Source: Prosapia bicincta (Eukaryota > Arthropoda > Insecta > Hemiptera > Cercopidae). Taken from it: a stretch of DNA of 64,000 nt. Of the stretch, positions 22,601 through 33,665 are shown piece by piece. The notes under the pieces were generated by a model. That model had not been told where the DNA came from. It was given only the letters and a program-made list of their open reading frames with translations, and ran no database searches. Where the stretch lies: assembly GCA_036971475.1 (NCBI GenBank), contig JBAIZL010000002.1, positions 166,714,714-166,778,713 on the forward strand. The letters are read 5' to 3'. How positions within the stretch are numbered: position 1 is the stretch's first letter; every line of letters starts with the position of its first letter. The translations under genes were made by a program, and so were the position numbers.

Positions 22601-23654
22601 CCTGCGTTCCATTTGTGGTCGCTCCAATTACATCTAGTGCTTTCCTCCTCGTCTATTCAAAACTGTTGCAATTGTAGGTGCTTAAAGGGGGTTCTGGTCA
22701 TAATGCCTTTCTGGAACACTGCTGTGACAGCAATGTACAACTGTTATGTAGGTAGTCTATCACCACAGTAAAAAAACACATTGTATTATCAAAAAACACG
22801 TTACAATCCTAAAACGATTGTTATTATTTATTTACTCTTGTCTGTTTTAATTCATTCTTACATTTATTTAGTTCGGATCAGAGTAGAGTTAATGTGAATT
22901 TCGAAAATATGTTTTGTCTATTGGCTAGAGTTACAAGTTTGAGAAACCGGTGCATTCGGTTATTTATTGAACCACTGAAATTAGCTTTTATTAACTTTGT
23001 GTCATGAGGAAAAGTGTTCCGGTACAGTTTTTATTAAAGGTAAATCAAATGTCCATAATCTAAGATTAACAAAGCTGGACATAATTTAATGGGATGGTTA
23101 CATTTGTTTACCTTTAGTTGTAGTTATTGTTAAACAAACTAACAGATCTATGCAGGCTTTACCTTAGCATGAATATAGTAACACATTTCATAATGTTAAA
23201 AAGTTGTTGATATTTTAGATTTATAAAGTTGAATGAAATAACCGCTTGTGTAATCGCTTATTTTACATTATGGCTAAACACCTTGAAAATTGCGTACAAA
23301 GTTCTTCTTATCACTGAAGATCTAAATTGGTTTTTAAATTTATTTTTAATACTTTTTATATTACAAACTGACTTGTAGCGTTGACTATCACGTCTTGGCC
23401 TTCTCTGTGAACAAATTTAATATCCGGCGAGGAAATGAATTTCTTGCAATGGTAAAAATCAATATGTAATACAAACAAGGCCAACGTACGATACTCTGAA
23501 TTTTAATAAATTTCTGGAGTTTTATTAAACTATGTTTACATTACTGGAGCTGTCTACTTTTTGCATCTACAAGTTTGTTGTATATAATATATATTTATAT
23601 GTATAATATGTATTTATATGTATTTATGTACTATATGTATTTATATGTATATAG
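19683..23654. other. AT-rich interval, nothing recognised
   Basis: About 4 kb without supported genes. ORFs at 20,793-21,005 and 22,586-22,771 are short and featureless. Confidence 0.5.

Positions 23655-23695
<41 letters not shown>
23655..23695. repeat. Poly(A) followed by (AT)n
   Basis: Fifteen A residues then about 13 AT units; the short ORF across it is an artefact of the repeat. Confidence 0.9.
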
Positions 23696-23702
<7 letters not shown>

Positions 23703-24349
23703 TTATTTTACCTATAGTAGAAAAATAGTCTCATTATATATACAGTTTGTTATTTTATTTTATAAAATGGTATAAAAGGCTTTAAAGTGTTTGTTTATTG
23801 ATTGTGTAATGACAACATGTGTGCATATACTATTGGAAAATAAAAGAGGTTTATACACTTAAAGGCTAAATATCTTTTAACATTGAAACATTTTCGATAA
23901 ATATTATCAAAACTCCTTATATGAGTTGAAAGATTTGAAAATAAAACGCAATTGTATTTTTCAGACATAGAATTTAATAACTCTATTGAGTATTTTAATA
24001 TATTCTAATTTATTCAATAGAAATTTTATGCATTTTATAACCTATAAGACAGGTACATGATTATTCTAAATATAAATATGACTTGTTGAAATATCTCCAG
24101 GAAAGTTTTCTGCTTGTGTAAAATATGAAAATGATTTGAGCTTTTAAAGAGTAAAAAGCCAAAAAAACTATGAAAATACTAGAAAATACAAGACAAAAAG
24201 GAACTTGTAATGACAATCTTTGAGGATAATATAAATAGGAATATAATTGCAAAAGGTATGACACAAATAGACAGCATTTGATAAATTTATATATGCGATA
24301 TCAATGTAATCTTATTATTTATAAAGAAAGAAAGTTTCAAAATCAATAA

Positions 24350-24353
<4 letters not shown>
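23696..24353. other. AT-rich interval, nothing recognised
   Basis: No coding or structural signal apart from one chance minus-strand ORF. Confidence 0.5.
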
Positions 24354-24393
<40 letters not shown>

Positions 24394-24404
24394 ATATATA
24401 TATA
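24354..24404. repeat. (TA)n microsatellite
   Basis: About 25 TA units with a single TC interruption. Confidence 0.95.
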
Positions 24405-24793
24405 CATTTAGATACGTAATTAAGTATATTATTAAAATAAACACAAACAAATTATTGACAGACTAGTTATGATGAACGACTTGTCTATATAAGCCTCACT
24501 CCCCACCCCCATTTCGTTAATAGTGTATATAAATGTTAGTTTTCTTATGCAGTTAAATGAAGTAAAGTTATTTATTTTCAACTTGGTATCGATCCGAACT
24601 TGTTATAATCCATAAAAAATATTTGAAATAATTGAACCATTAAAAAATGTTTATCCCGTTCAATGTCTACAAAAACACAGAGAATATATTACAGGTTCAT
24701 TCTAACGACCCCAAAATTATAAATTTAAAAAAATTACATTTAATCTCACTTTTAACATTGTGCACTAAACTTTACAAAACATAGTGTTTTTGC

Positions 24794-25182
24794 TTTGAAA
24801 ATACAGATCATTGGGTCAGTACAAGGTAGCTGCATTTTCACAAGTAACTAAGAGTATCCATTTGGGAGGGATATTTTCAAATGAATTTTATTTACATGAA
24901 ATGTCATTAATTATTTAGAAATATATATTGAATATTTCTGTACACGAAGTAACTAGTGTATTCTTGGGGGATGCACTGCCTACTTGTAACCTTTTGTGTT
25001 GTAAAACCATACTAAAATCTATGGTTACTTCACTTTTTACGTAGTCTGTTTATCTTAGCAAAGTATATTTGTTATTTGTCTATAGTAAAGCTCATCCTAA
25101 CTAAGTATTTAGTAATTATATTGAAACGCAGTATAATATTGTGGTATGTGTTTACATTGTTTAGATCAAATTACAATTTAAT
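24794..25182 (+). repeat. Second copy of the 19.2-kb unclassified repeat
   Basis: About 390 bp matching 19,247-19,638 in the same orientation at roughly 85% by eye, with long identical words such as AGTAACTAGTGTATTC and GATGCACTGCCTACTTGTAA. The 43-bp flanking repeats present at 19 kb are absent here; only a remnant GTGTTTTTGCT precedes it. This shows the core is an interspersed repeat in its own right. Confidence 0.8.
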
Positions 25183-28100
25183 GTATACATTTATTAATCG
25201 TAATTATGACGTAATATAACTTAATGTGTGAATTTATTAATCCTAAATATAATGTATGCAATATCAATAGTAAACCTAACTATTTATGGCCTTTTTCTGC
25301 CTAACCAATTACGTATTTAAAAAAATTGTAATACACCTGACTAGCCGATAAATCAAATATCTTATTATACAGCAAAAACAAATCATAAATCATAAATAGC
25401 TATTCTAATATATCTCCAACTTTGTATCTCGAGGTGGCAAAATGCTTTTGATATCACGTTCACAATGAATAAGGGGAAGCCAAACTAACAAATCAGAGCC
25501 AGGTGCGGGTTATTGGAATGGTTACACTCATAAATATTATCCAGACAGAAATTAAACTTGTACACGCTAGAATCAATACAACCATACTTTTCCTGTAAAT
25601 GGTAATCAGCAACTTGAATACAACAAAACTATTAGTTGGGGAAATTACCGATTAGGAATATTACAATATAGTCTATTTTTACTAATTCTATAAAACAGTA
25701 ATTTAGCATAGGTTATGGTTTATAGCATAATCTTATGGTAGGTTTTAAAAGCATCATCTCTCAATGTAAATGTGTAGAATTAAAGTATTGATGTGTTTTT
25801 GATTTTCAAACAAATTTTAATTTTTAGATCTACTTCTTGATCCTATGCTACTTTTATAGGGTGCATTAAAAAGTTTAATCTTACCTATAAACATGTGAAA
25901 TTAATTTGCAAAAGCGTATAACTAGGCTAGGCTACTCAATAATTATTTATATAATTCTATTAAAGCCTTGTAGAGTATTAGTTACTAAACAGGTTCCATC
26001 AATGGATTTTCCTACATAAACAATGCACACTACCATATCTATATAGACCCTACTTATATGTATTAAATTATCATAATAATTTTTTTTTTCTTTAATAATA
26101 TTTACTTCGATATACTTTTAATTGAGAAACCGTTTTCCTTAAGGCATTACTTAATTTCTTGCTATCTGAGAATCATATTTGGCCGATAATTTTCTTCAAC
26201 ATCCAAAAAATTAAATAATTATTTTCAACAAATAACAGCTATTGTTTGACTTATATAACAAACTTGTCTACCGAAACGGTCATTAATAGAGCATTGAAGT
26301 AATCTTGATTAGAAAAGATTATTTTTTTCAAGGTTCTTTAGTTTTTGTTCAACGTTCTTGGGCAAATGGACTTTTTTAAAAAGAGGTTTGCAATTTTAAA
26401 ACGTTAGCAACATTCTGCAACCATTGGCGCAAATTTTATGTCACGAGGTTCTTCTACTCCGTGGGTTACGCCTATCTTTAATCTTGCATTGAATTATTAT
26501 CTGCAAGAGGCCATACTTTTTGTTTCGAAGTATGCGGATATATTCAAGTTGTGTTTGTCTTGTGATAATTCTTTTCGATAATTTATTCCTCTTAGTACAT
26601 GTCCAATCGCTTTTATAACAGATAATACAATTTTTGGCATTACCCTACAATTCAAAAACATCTGCTTTTAGATCATAGTTCCACTTAGACATAATGTTTG
26701 AATTACATGAAATCGAATGCTATGAAATAGAGAGTGGAAAACACAATGGAGTAAAACTGTTATTACCATTTTAAAATTGTTTTCAACATTCTTACCAGGT
26801 TTTAAAAATTGTGCTTTGAGTGATCAAGTCAATATATAATATCTCAAAACGTTGATCCTATTTTTGTTTAACACGAACTGTTATATTACAGTTTATATTA
26901 TAATCATATTCTCAAAACAAAAACAAGTAAGCTATAACTGATGTCAACTAATGACATCCATTTTGTCATGTCCACACTCAGGCGTAGTCTCCACTAGGCG
27001 CTTTCTACTACAACCTAGACAAATAATGTCCAGATATTTCATACTAAAATCAAAGTGCATTCTGGTTATCTAAATTGATTTTTTAAAACAGTATTGATTA
27101 TATCATGGAAGTTTCAAATAATATTATTTCTCGAAAAAAAACTCTGAATTCAAGTTGAAGAACAAGAGTTATAACACAGACCCTTTTGTAGTACAATCAA
27201 AAACTACAAGATTTCACCAAGGACGCAATGTTTCATTATGCTTCTACTAGGCTTTAGCAATCATTCTCCGAGCCTTTCCATTTAAACCACATTAATATGA
27301 ACTTTCAGATTTTACTGTGGAACTCAACATTTTTACGAATTACTGTAACGAATGCAATTTTCTCAATAACGAATTACGCATATACAGGATCATTCACATC
27401 TTGTCCTTGTTGAAACAGGAACTCTAATTGAATAATGTCTCGTTAGAAACAAATTAAATAACTATAACCAAACTAAACACATTTTCTGCACAAATCAGAT
27501 ATTTATATGACGTTATCGTACAGTATGATAGTATTGTATGGTATGACGGTTTAGAGTTGGTTTCTTATCAACGGTATGAACGTCTTCCTCACAATTATAT
27601 GGTATATCCTACTCCTTTATATTAACTAGAACGGCTAGCCTACCATCTTGAAGTAGGAACTTCAGATTCTCATTTTTGGGTTTCATCTATACCCATGTTA
27701 TTCATGGAAAAATTTAAAATATTTTTAATTACATTTGTGAAACATAAACCATCGTCAAAGTTAATAAAGTGATTTACATGTGGCCTATCGTAATAGAAAC
27801 GTTGATCAGATCATTTCCACTTAGAAACGTCTCCTTTGTTCGTGGCCACAAATGATATTCACTTTTAATGTATTCGAGTTATATATTTCTATTATAAATA
27901 AACAGATGATAAGAGAGATTGTAATATTCAATATAATAAATACTCTTTTGTTCCAAAATATAGATGACAGTATACTAATTTCTGACATGGAGAGTTTATC
28001 AAATGTATTATGTAGAATCACCTTCTTAAGGCAATTTATATATATTAAATATATTTAGAAACTCTAAAACTCCATTAAAAATCAAAATATTATTTTGATA

Positions 28101-28614
28101 AAAACAAGCTCTAAGATTTCATATAAATAAATATGCCGGTGCTTTATACGTTAAAATAATTACAAATATTTTTGGTAAACGTATGGGAATTATTTTAACT
28201 TTTTTGAGGTGATTTCATATTAAGACATTACATAATCGCTGGAGAGTGAACGTAATTTTGTAATGTATAAAACCAACAGATGTAAGTAGCTTATATTTCT
28301 TAGTCTACTAATATTTTTGCCTAATTTTAAAGACATATTTCTTTTAAAGATTATCGGACGTATCCTAAGATGAAATTTTCTTCCATCTGAAATTCATGAA
28401 ATATCAATCTCATTAATGAAATTGTCATTCTCATTTATATTCTTTTTCTTTACTTTATTCTGAAACTACTTTAATGTTTATAAAGTAATAGAAACTAGTA
28501 ATAAATGTTTCTATTAGTATAGTAAAAAGTGAAAACTTAATGATTTAATTTAAAATTATATCTATTAGGTAGTGCACTTACCATACCCTTAAATTTGAAA
28601 TTTATATTTATTTC

Positions 28615-28618
<4 letters not shown>
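25183..28618. other. AT-rich interval, nothing recognised
   Basis: No supported gene. The overlapping ORFs near 27,820-28,058 on both strands are chance reading frames. Confidence 0.5.

Positions 28619-28660
<42 letters not shown>
28619..28660. repeat. (TA)n microsatellite
   Basis: About 21 uninterrupted AT units. Confidence 0.95.
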
Positions 28661-28666
<6 letters not shown>

Positions 28667-30101
28667 GAATCCTATATGAATTCCTGTGTTCAGTTGTATG
28701 AATTAAGAGCTTCTAGCGTAAACTGTGGCTGGGCCATGTTGCCCATACAACTATTGATTGGCTGAAAGCATAGGTTATAGACAGCACTTTAGAGCGAACA
28801 ATAAATTCTGTTCCATTTAACCCAATCCAATATCTTACAGTCTACTACATGCTACAACACTGAATGTATCTTCCATTATGTTTTTCCTGCCTCTGTCTAT
28901 TTTATTTTACAACTACAATCTAAGTTCACAGTTTTAAATTTATTATTTTATTTGTATCGTTGCTTCTGCTTGTAGTAGTTCTGGTATATTTCTATTGCTT
29001 TGGCAATTTCGCGGTACGATTGCCTGGATTTATTCCGATATTTTTGGTTGTTAGATTACAATGTACTATGTGCGAAAGTTTCGCGAATCATGGAATATGT
29101 ATTCTTTGAAGGGGACGCTCTAAATTTGAGAGAATAATCTTTCATCATGACAGATTTCCTTCATTGGAGTTTTATTTTCATTCTGAAAGTTACAGTCGTT
29201 ATAGGCTCACAGTTAGAAAGTTTTTGTCCTATCACTAAAGATAAATTGTCTACCTTTCGCTAGGTTTTGTGTATTTGAGCCTACAATCTCCTCCATGAAC
29301 GCCTTCATGGACGGCCACATTTACTACTACGAAGTTTCAAGTGTTAATACCGAATACCAGCCATTTTGTGGAAGAAATGTGAAGAGAACATGTTACAGGA
29401 TACGTCAATAGTAGCTGATAAGAAAGTAGATCAATGTTTTAGGTTTATGGTTAATATGTAGGCTCGACGGTTGCTGGGTTTAAAAGATGCCTATTATTTG
29501 AAAAGAAAAAGAGCAATCAAAAGTATAGAAATTACTAAACTGGGATTTTGAACAATGATTTGTTAAACTGAAACGTTACAATGCTCATGTTATAGTTTCT
29601 ATATGTTGAATGTAGAGTTTTTACATACACTACAATATTAGTTTTATTTTAGTAACAGATGCTGACCAATTATGCTTCATGTCATAGTAATTATTGTTTT
29701 ATTTTAGTTATACTGATTTCATACATTATACAAATTTATAAATTAGGATCGTATACTTTTATTTTTTACAAATAAAGTATTTATTTTAAATATATTTTGA
29801 AACCGATTCATATAATCTAGAGATGATTTAAGTCAATAATTTTTTAGATGTAAAATAAAAATATCCACGCACATTTTTTTCCCTTGTTTTTGGAGCGCAC
29901 TTGCACCGGACAAACGTTTTTAAGAGGTTATGGTACTTTAAAGTATTAATACTGCCAGTTTGGCCTATTTTATAATTCCCTTTCACTAAATATATATTTC
30001 ATTTTTTTAAAATTATATGAGCATGAAACTTTTGATTTATGAATAGTATTATAAAATTACTGCTTCATTTTCTATACCTGATAATTTTACAACAATCAAG
30101 T

Positions 30102-30102
<1 letters not shown>
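28661..30102. other. AT-rich interval, nothing recognised
   Basis: Slightly less AT-biased around 28,700-29,350. A small CATGAA-CGCC-TTCATG hairpin lies near 29,300. No gene identified. Confidence 0.45.

Positions 30103-30169
<67 letters not shown>
30103..30169. repeat. (TA)n microsatellite
   Basis: Two TA tracts separated by a single AAT interruption. The ORF crossing it is an artefact. Confidence 0.95.
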
Positions 30170-30171
<2 letters not shown>

Positions 30172-30958
30172 ATTTATGGTTTTACTATATTTTAAATTTA
30201 TCAGAAGGAATGCTTATCTTCTATGTTGAGAATAATGCTACTCCATACTCCAGACAATATTGTAATTGAATTGTGAATACAATACCTTCCATACTATGGA
30301 TAATGGAAATTAATTCTAAAGATAACGGGTATGAATTCCTTCAAGGCTAAGTTGAATATAACTTCAAACAAGATATTAGTCATAAATTCTATAAGTTTAT
30401 TATTACAACAAAATTTAGTTTGTTTTTGTATTTTTATTAAATTAAGCTTTATTAGTCTTAATTTTCTATTATAGAGAACGTATAGTTTACTTCATACACA
30501 ATCTACAAGATAGGTGTTTGAATACAAAAGCTGTTCTAACATTATAAAGCTATATTTTATGTTTTAATGTAACTGATACTATATAACAAGATTTGTTCAA
30601 ACTAAATCCTTACTGTGAATAATTATAGAATAAATAATAAACATCCCTTTATTATGTCAAACATTTAAATAATAATTAAAACAAATATTTAATTTTATGT
30701 AATTACGTTTTAGGTAAAAACTAATCAAAGTTGTAAAAAATAAGGTTAGGTTAGAATAAAGTTGAATAAAGGTGACTGAGAAGGCGAAAAGAGAACTGCA
30801 GAACAAACCCTAATAACAATAAATTAGTTGATAATCAATTGGAAGTAATACATTAGGGTGTGAACAGTAATTTAAATTTTTAAGTAATCACTGTAGAATT
30901 TTACTTCAGGTTTAAACATGAACATATGCATACAATGATGAAAGGTTTCTAGAGCAAT
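30170..30958. other. AT-rich interval, nothing recognised
   Basis: No coding or structural signal; two GGTTA units at about 30,746 are too few to be telomeric. Confidence 0.5.
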
Positions 30959-31242
30959 CGACAGATCACAGATCAATACATGTTATTACAAATCCAGTAT
31001 TAAATTCATAACAATACTTTTATTATAGCTAAAATCAAACATTTAACAACTTCTTGATTAAATTTAAGAGTTGTTTTAAGAATTGTGAAATGTTTGATTT
31101 TAATCATGTTTAAAGTATTCTTATGAATTTTATAAATTGTAAGCTATGGTTTACTATTACATTAATAAATTTTTAGTTCTTGAAAAAGAAAATCGAAACA
31201 TAGATTATTCGTAAGAAACATGAATCGGTCTGTGATCTGTCG
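30959..31242. repeat. Foldback (inverted-repeat) element, MITE-like
   Basis: The outer arms CGACAGATCACAGATC (from 30,959) and GGTCTGTGATCTGTCG (ending 31,242) are nearly perfect inverted copies. Further in, AAAATCAAACATTT is mirrored by AAATGTTTGATTTT. The whole 284 bp can fold into one long imperfect hairpin. No coding content and no obvious target duplication. Confidence 0.75.
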
Positions 31243-31792
31243 CTAACCTAAGCAACATTGAATAGTTATTTAACAGGCATTAAATAAAGTGAAGATTTCT
31301 GAATTTATCACATATATCCAATTATAAATACAGGTAGGGTATTTTTATAGATTTTATTTTGTAAACCAAGCAGTTTTCCATGAACATCAATATAGAACAT
31401 TACTGTTGTCTTATTAACCGCCTAGAACTAGATATGTTTTGCTTTACGTTTGGACTTCGGATGAATTTTTGTTGTAAATCTAGCCCATTTTTTGATCGGA
31501 GTCTAGCACAATACCGGAATCTGTTGTCTAGGTTTTCTCAAGCCACGTTTTATCGAGTTTGTGATATCGTTTCTGCATAATATTGGTTATATAGTTTTAT
31601 TTGCCTCGGTATAGTAACTATTCCCTCTTAAGGAATTCATATTATTTCTAAGTACTTTTGTTGGGATTTTAAGAGATTGATTGGTCAGGATTTAACTTGT
31701 CATGTACGTTTAACAGAAAAGCCTACCTGGTCCCGTAAATATCTTGTACATTTTCCTTAAAGTTTTGAACTTCTTAGACATTCAATTAACTG
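31243..31792. other. AT-rich interval, nothing recognised
   Basis: Contains only the 31,380-31,580 chance ORF. Confidence 0.45.
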
Positions 31793-32342
31793 GAATTCTC
31801 CGTAAAGATTTGTTTACAATGTAGCGGAAAGTTGTCATAATGTTTCAGCTTTGTTATATATCGATGTCAATCGAAGGTTTAGCCTGTATAGGTATGCTAG
31901 TGCTATTCTTTACTAATTTTTCTCAATCCACAAAGAAATCTGTAAAAGAAATAAACGAAGCTAATCGCGTGGTTATATTTTTAAAAAAATACAATTCTTT
32001 TAAACACTATACAAACATATCACGTAGCTAAATTATGTTTCTAAGAAAAGTTATTGGGACAAACAGATCTTATGGTGTATACATAAAAATCAATTTTTAT
32101 TAAAACTAAGAGAGTTGTTTTGATTTTTAAGTTCGCTGTTAAAATGTGTTACCCTTTTTTTACGTTATCAATTTTGACCAATATACGTTGTTTTAGAAAT
32201 ATTCCTTTCACAAACGTGTTTTACAAGGAACATTCGTCTATTTTGTAATAGATCCTCTTGTAACGATATCTAGCTATTACAAATTTTAGGTAACCATACT
32301 CTTTACTTGTTTGTATTACTAACTATATCTAGTTAGATATGG

Positions 32343-32453
<111 letters not shown>

Positions 32454-32478
32454 CAACATAGGCTATTCAAATACAAGA

Positions 32479-32690
32479 ATATTTATTACTTTATATTCAA
32501 AGCCTTTCGTTGGCAAACAGTACCAACATCATCAGGAATGAAAATTACAATAATGTAAGCTATAGGCCTAAAACATAATATGTTAAATTAGAAATAGAAT
32601 TGTTGGTAAATTTATACAAACTGTCAAATTTATAATTTGCCAACGAAAAGCTTTGAATATAAATTAATAAATATTTTTTTATTTGAACAA
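32479..32690. repeat. Partial foldback element in unit 1
   Basis: The ends are inverted: TTTATATTCAAAGC near 32,490 and GCTTTGAATATAAA near 32,650, with TCGTTGGCAAA mirrored by TTTGCCAACGA. Compared with the full palindrome of unit 2 most of the right arm is missing, so this is a deletion derivative of the same foldback. Confidence 0.75.
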
Positions 32691-32724
32691 CCTAAGTTGT
32701 TTTAAATTATTCAACAAGAAAACG

Positions 32725-32726
<2 letters not shown>

Positions 32727-32755
<29 letters not shown>
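32727..32755. repeat. (TA)n microsatellite between the two tandem units
   Basis: About 14 TA units at the junction of the tandem duplication. Confidence 0.9.
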
Positions 32756-32761
<6 letters not shown>

Positions 32762-32764
32762 GGG

Positions 32765-33665
32765 AAATTCTCCGTAAAGATTTGTTTACAATGTAGCAAA
32801 ATTTGTCATACTGTTTCAGCTATTTCTCAATCCACAAAGAATTCTGTCAAAGAAATGTAATTGGCTAGTCGCGTGGTTATATTTAAAAATAAAAATAAAA
32901 TTGTTTTAAACACTATACAAACGTATCACGTAGCTAAATTATGTTTCTAAGAGAAGTTATTGGGACCAACAGATCTTATGGTGTATACATAATAATAGTT
33001 TTTTTAAACTAAAAGAATTTTTTTGAGGTTTAATTTCGTTGTTAAAATTTACCCTTTTTTACGTTAGCAATCTTGACCAATATACGTTGTTTTAGAAATA
33101 TTCCTTTCACAGACGTGTTTTACAAGCTATTTTGTAATAGATCCTCTTGTAACGATATCTAGCTCTTACAACATTTAAGTATTAATAATCTTTACTTGTT
33201 TGTATTACTAACTGTATCTAGTTAGATATGGTTTCCTATATACATATATTGTAAGACGAGATAGGTTATTCGAATACAAGAATATTTATTAATTTATATT
33301 CAAAGCTTATCGTTGGTAAACAGTACCAACATCATCAGGAATGAAAATTACCATAATGTAAGCTATAGGCCTAAAACATTTGTTAAATTAGAAATAGAAT
33401 TGTTGCTAAATTTATACAACCTGCCAAATTTATGTTTTGCCAAAATAAATTTTGCAATTTGTATAAATCTAGCAACAATTCTATTTTTAATTTAACATAT
33501 GTTTTAGGCCTATAGATTACATGATTGTAATTTTCATTCCTGATGATGTTGGTACTGTTTACCAATGAAAAGCTTTGAATATAAATTATTAAGTATTCTT
33601 TTATTTGAATAACCTCTGTTGTTTTAAATTATTAAACAAGAAAACGTATTTTATATATATATATA
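32765..33665 (+). repeat. Tandem duplication, unit 2
   Basis: Block-by-block copy of 31,793-32,756 in direct orientation. Its TA tract is replaced by a short TATATACATATATTG and its foldback is longer. Confidence 0.85.
33280..33601. repeat. Near-perfect palindrome of about 320 bp
   Basis: Two arms of about 160 bp meet near 33,440 with practically no spacer. As a result the same 60-residue ORF is found on both strands (33,313-33,495 + and 33,383-33,565 -). Outer ends read AAGCTTATCGTTGGTAAACA on the left and its inverse on the right with few differences. Arms contain CTGATGATGTTGG...CCAA-GAAA on their outward reading. The ORFs are a by-product, not genes. Confidence 0.85.

Noticed and set aside
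22586..22771. 61-codon ORF with several Cys residues as a small gene
   Set aside because: No domain, no promoter or splice context, and ORFs of this length are expected by chance in 64 kb.
23575..23775. ORFs across TA and TG tracts (also 30,039-30,269, 36,517-36,714, 58,580-58,828)
   Set aside because: The translations are Tyr-Ile or Cys-Val repeats produced by microsatellites.
27821..28058. Overlapping plus/minus ORFs as an overlapping gene pair
   Set aside because: AT-rich chance frames without motifs on either strand.
30740..30765. Insect telomeric TTAGG repeat
   Set aside because: Only two units are present.
33313..33565. 60-residue ORF present on both strands as a conserved duplicated gene
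   Set aside because: It is the necessary result of the palindrome; no family similarity.
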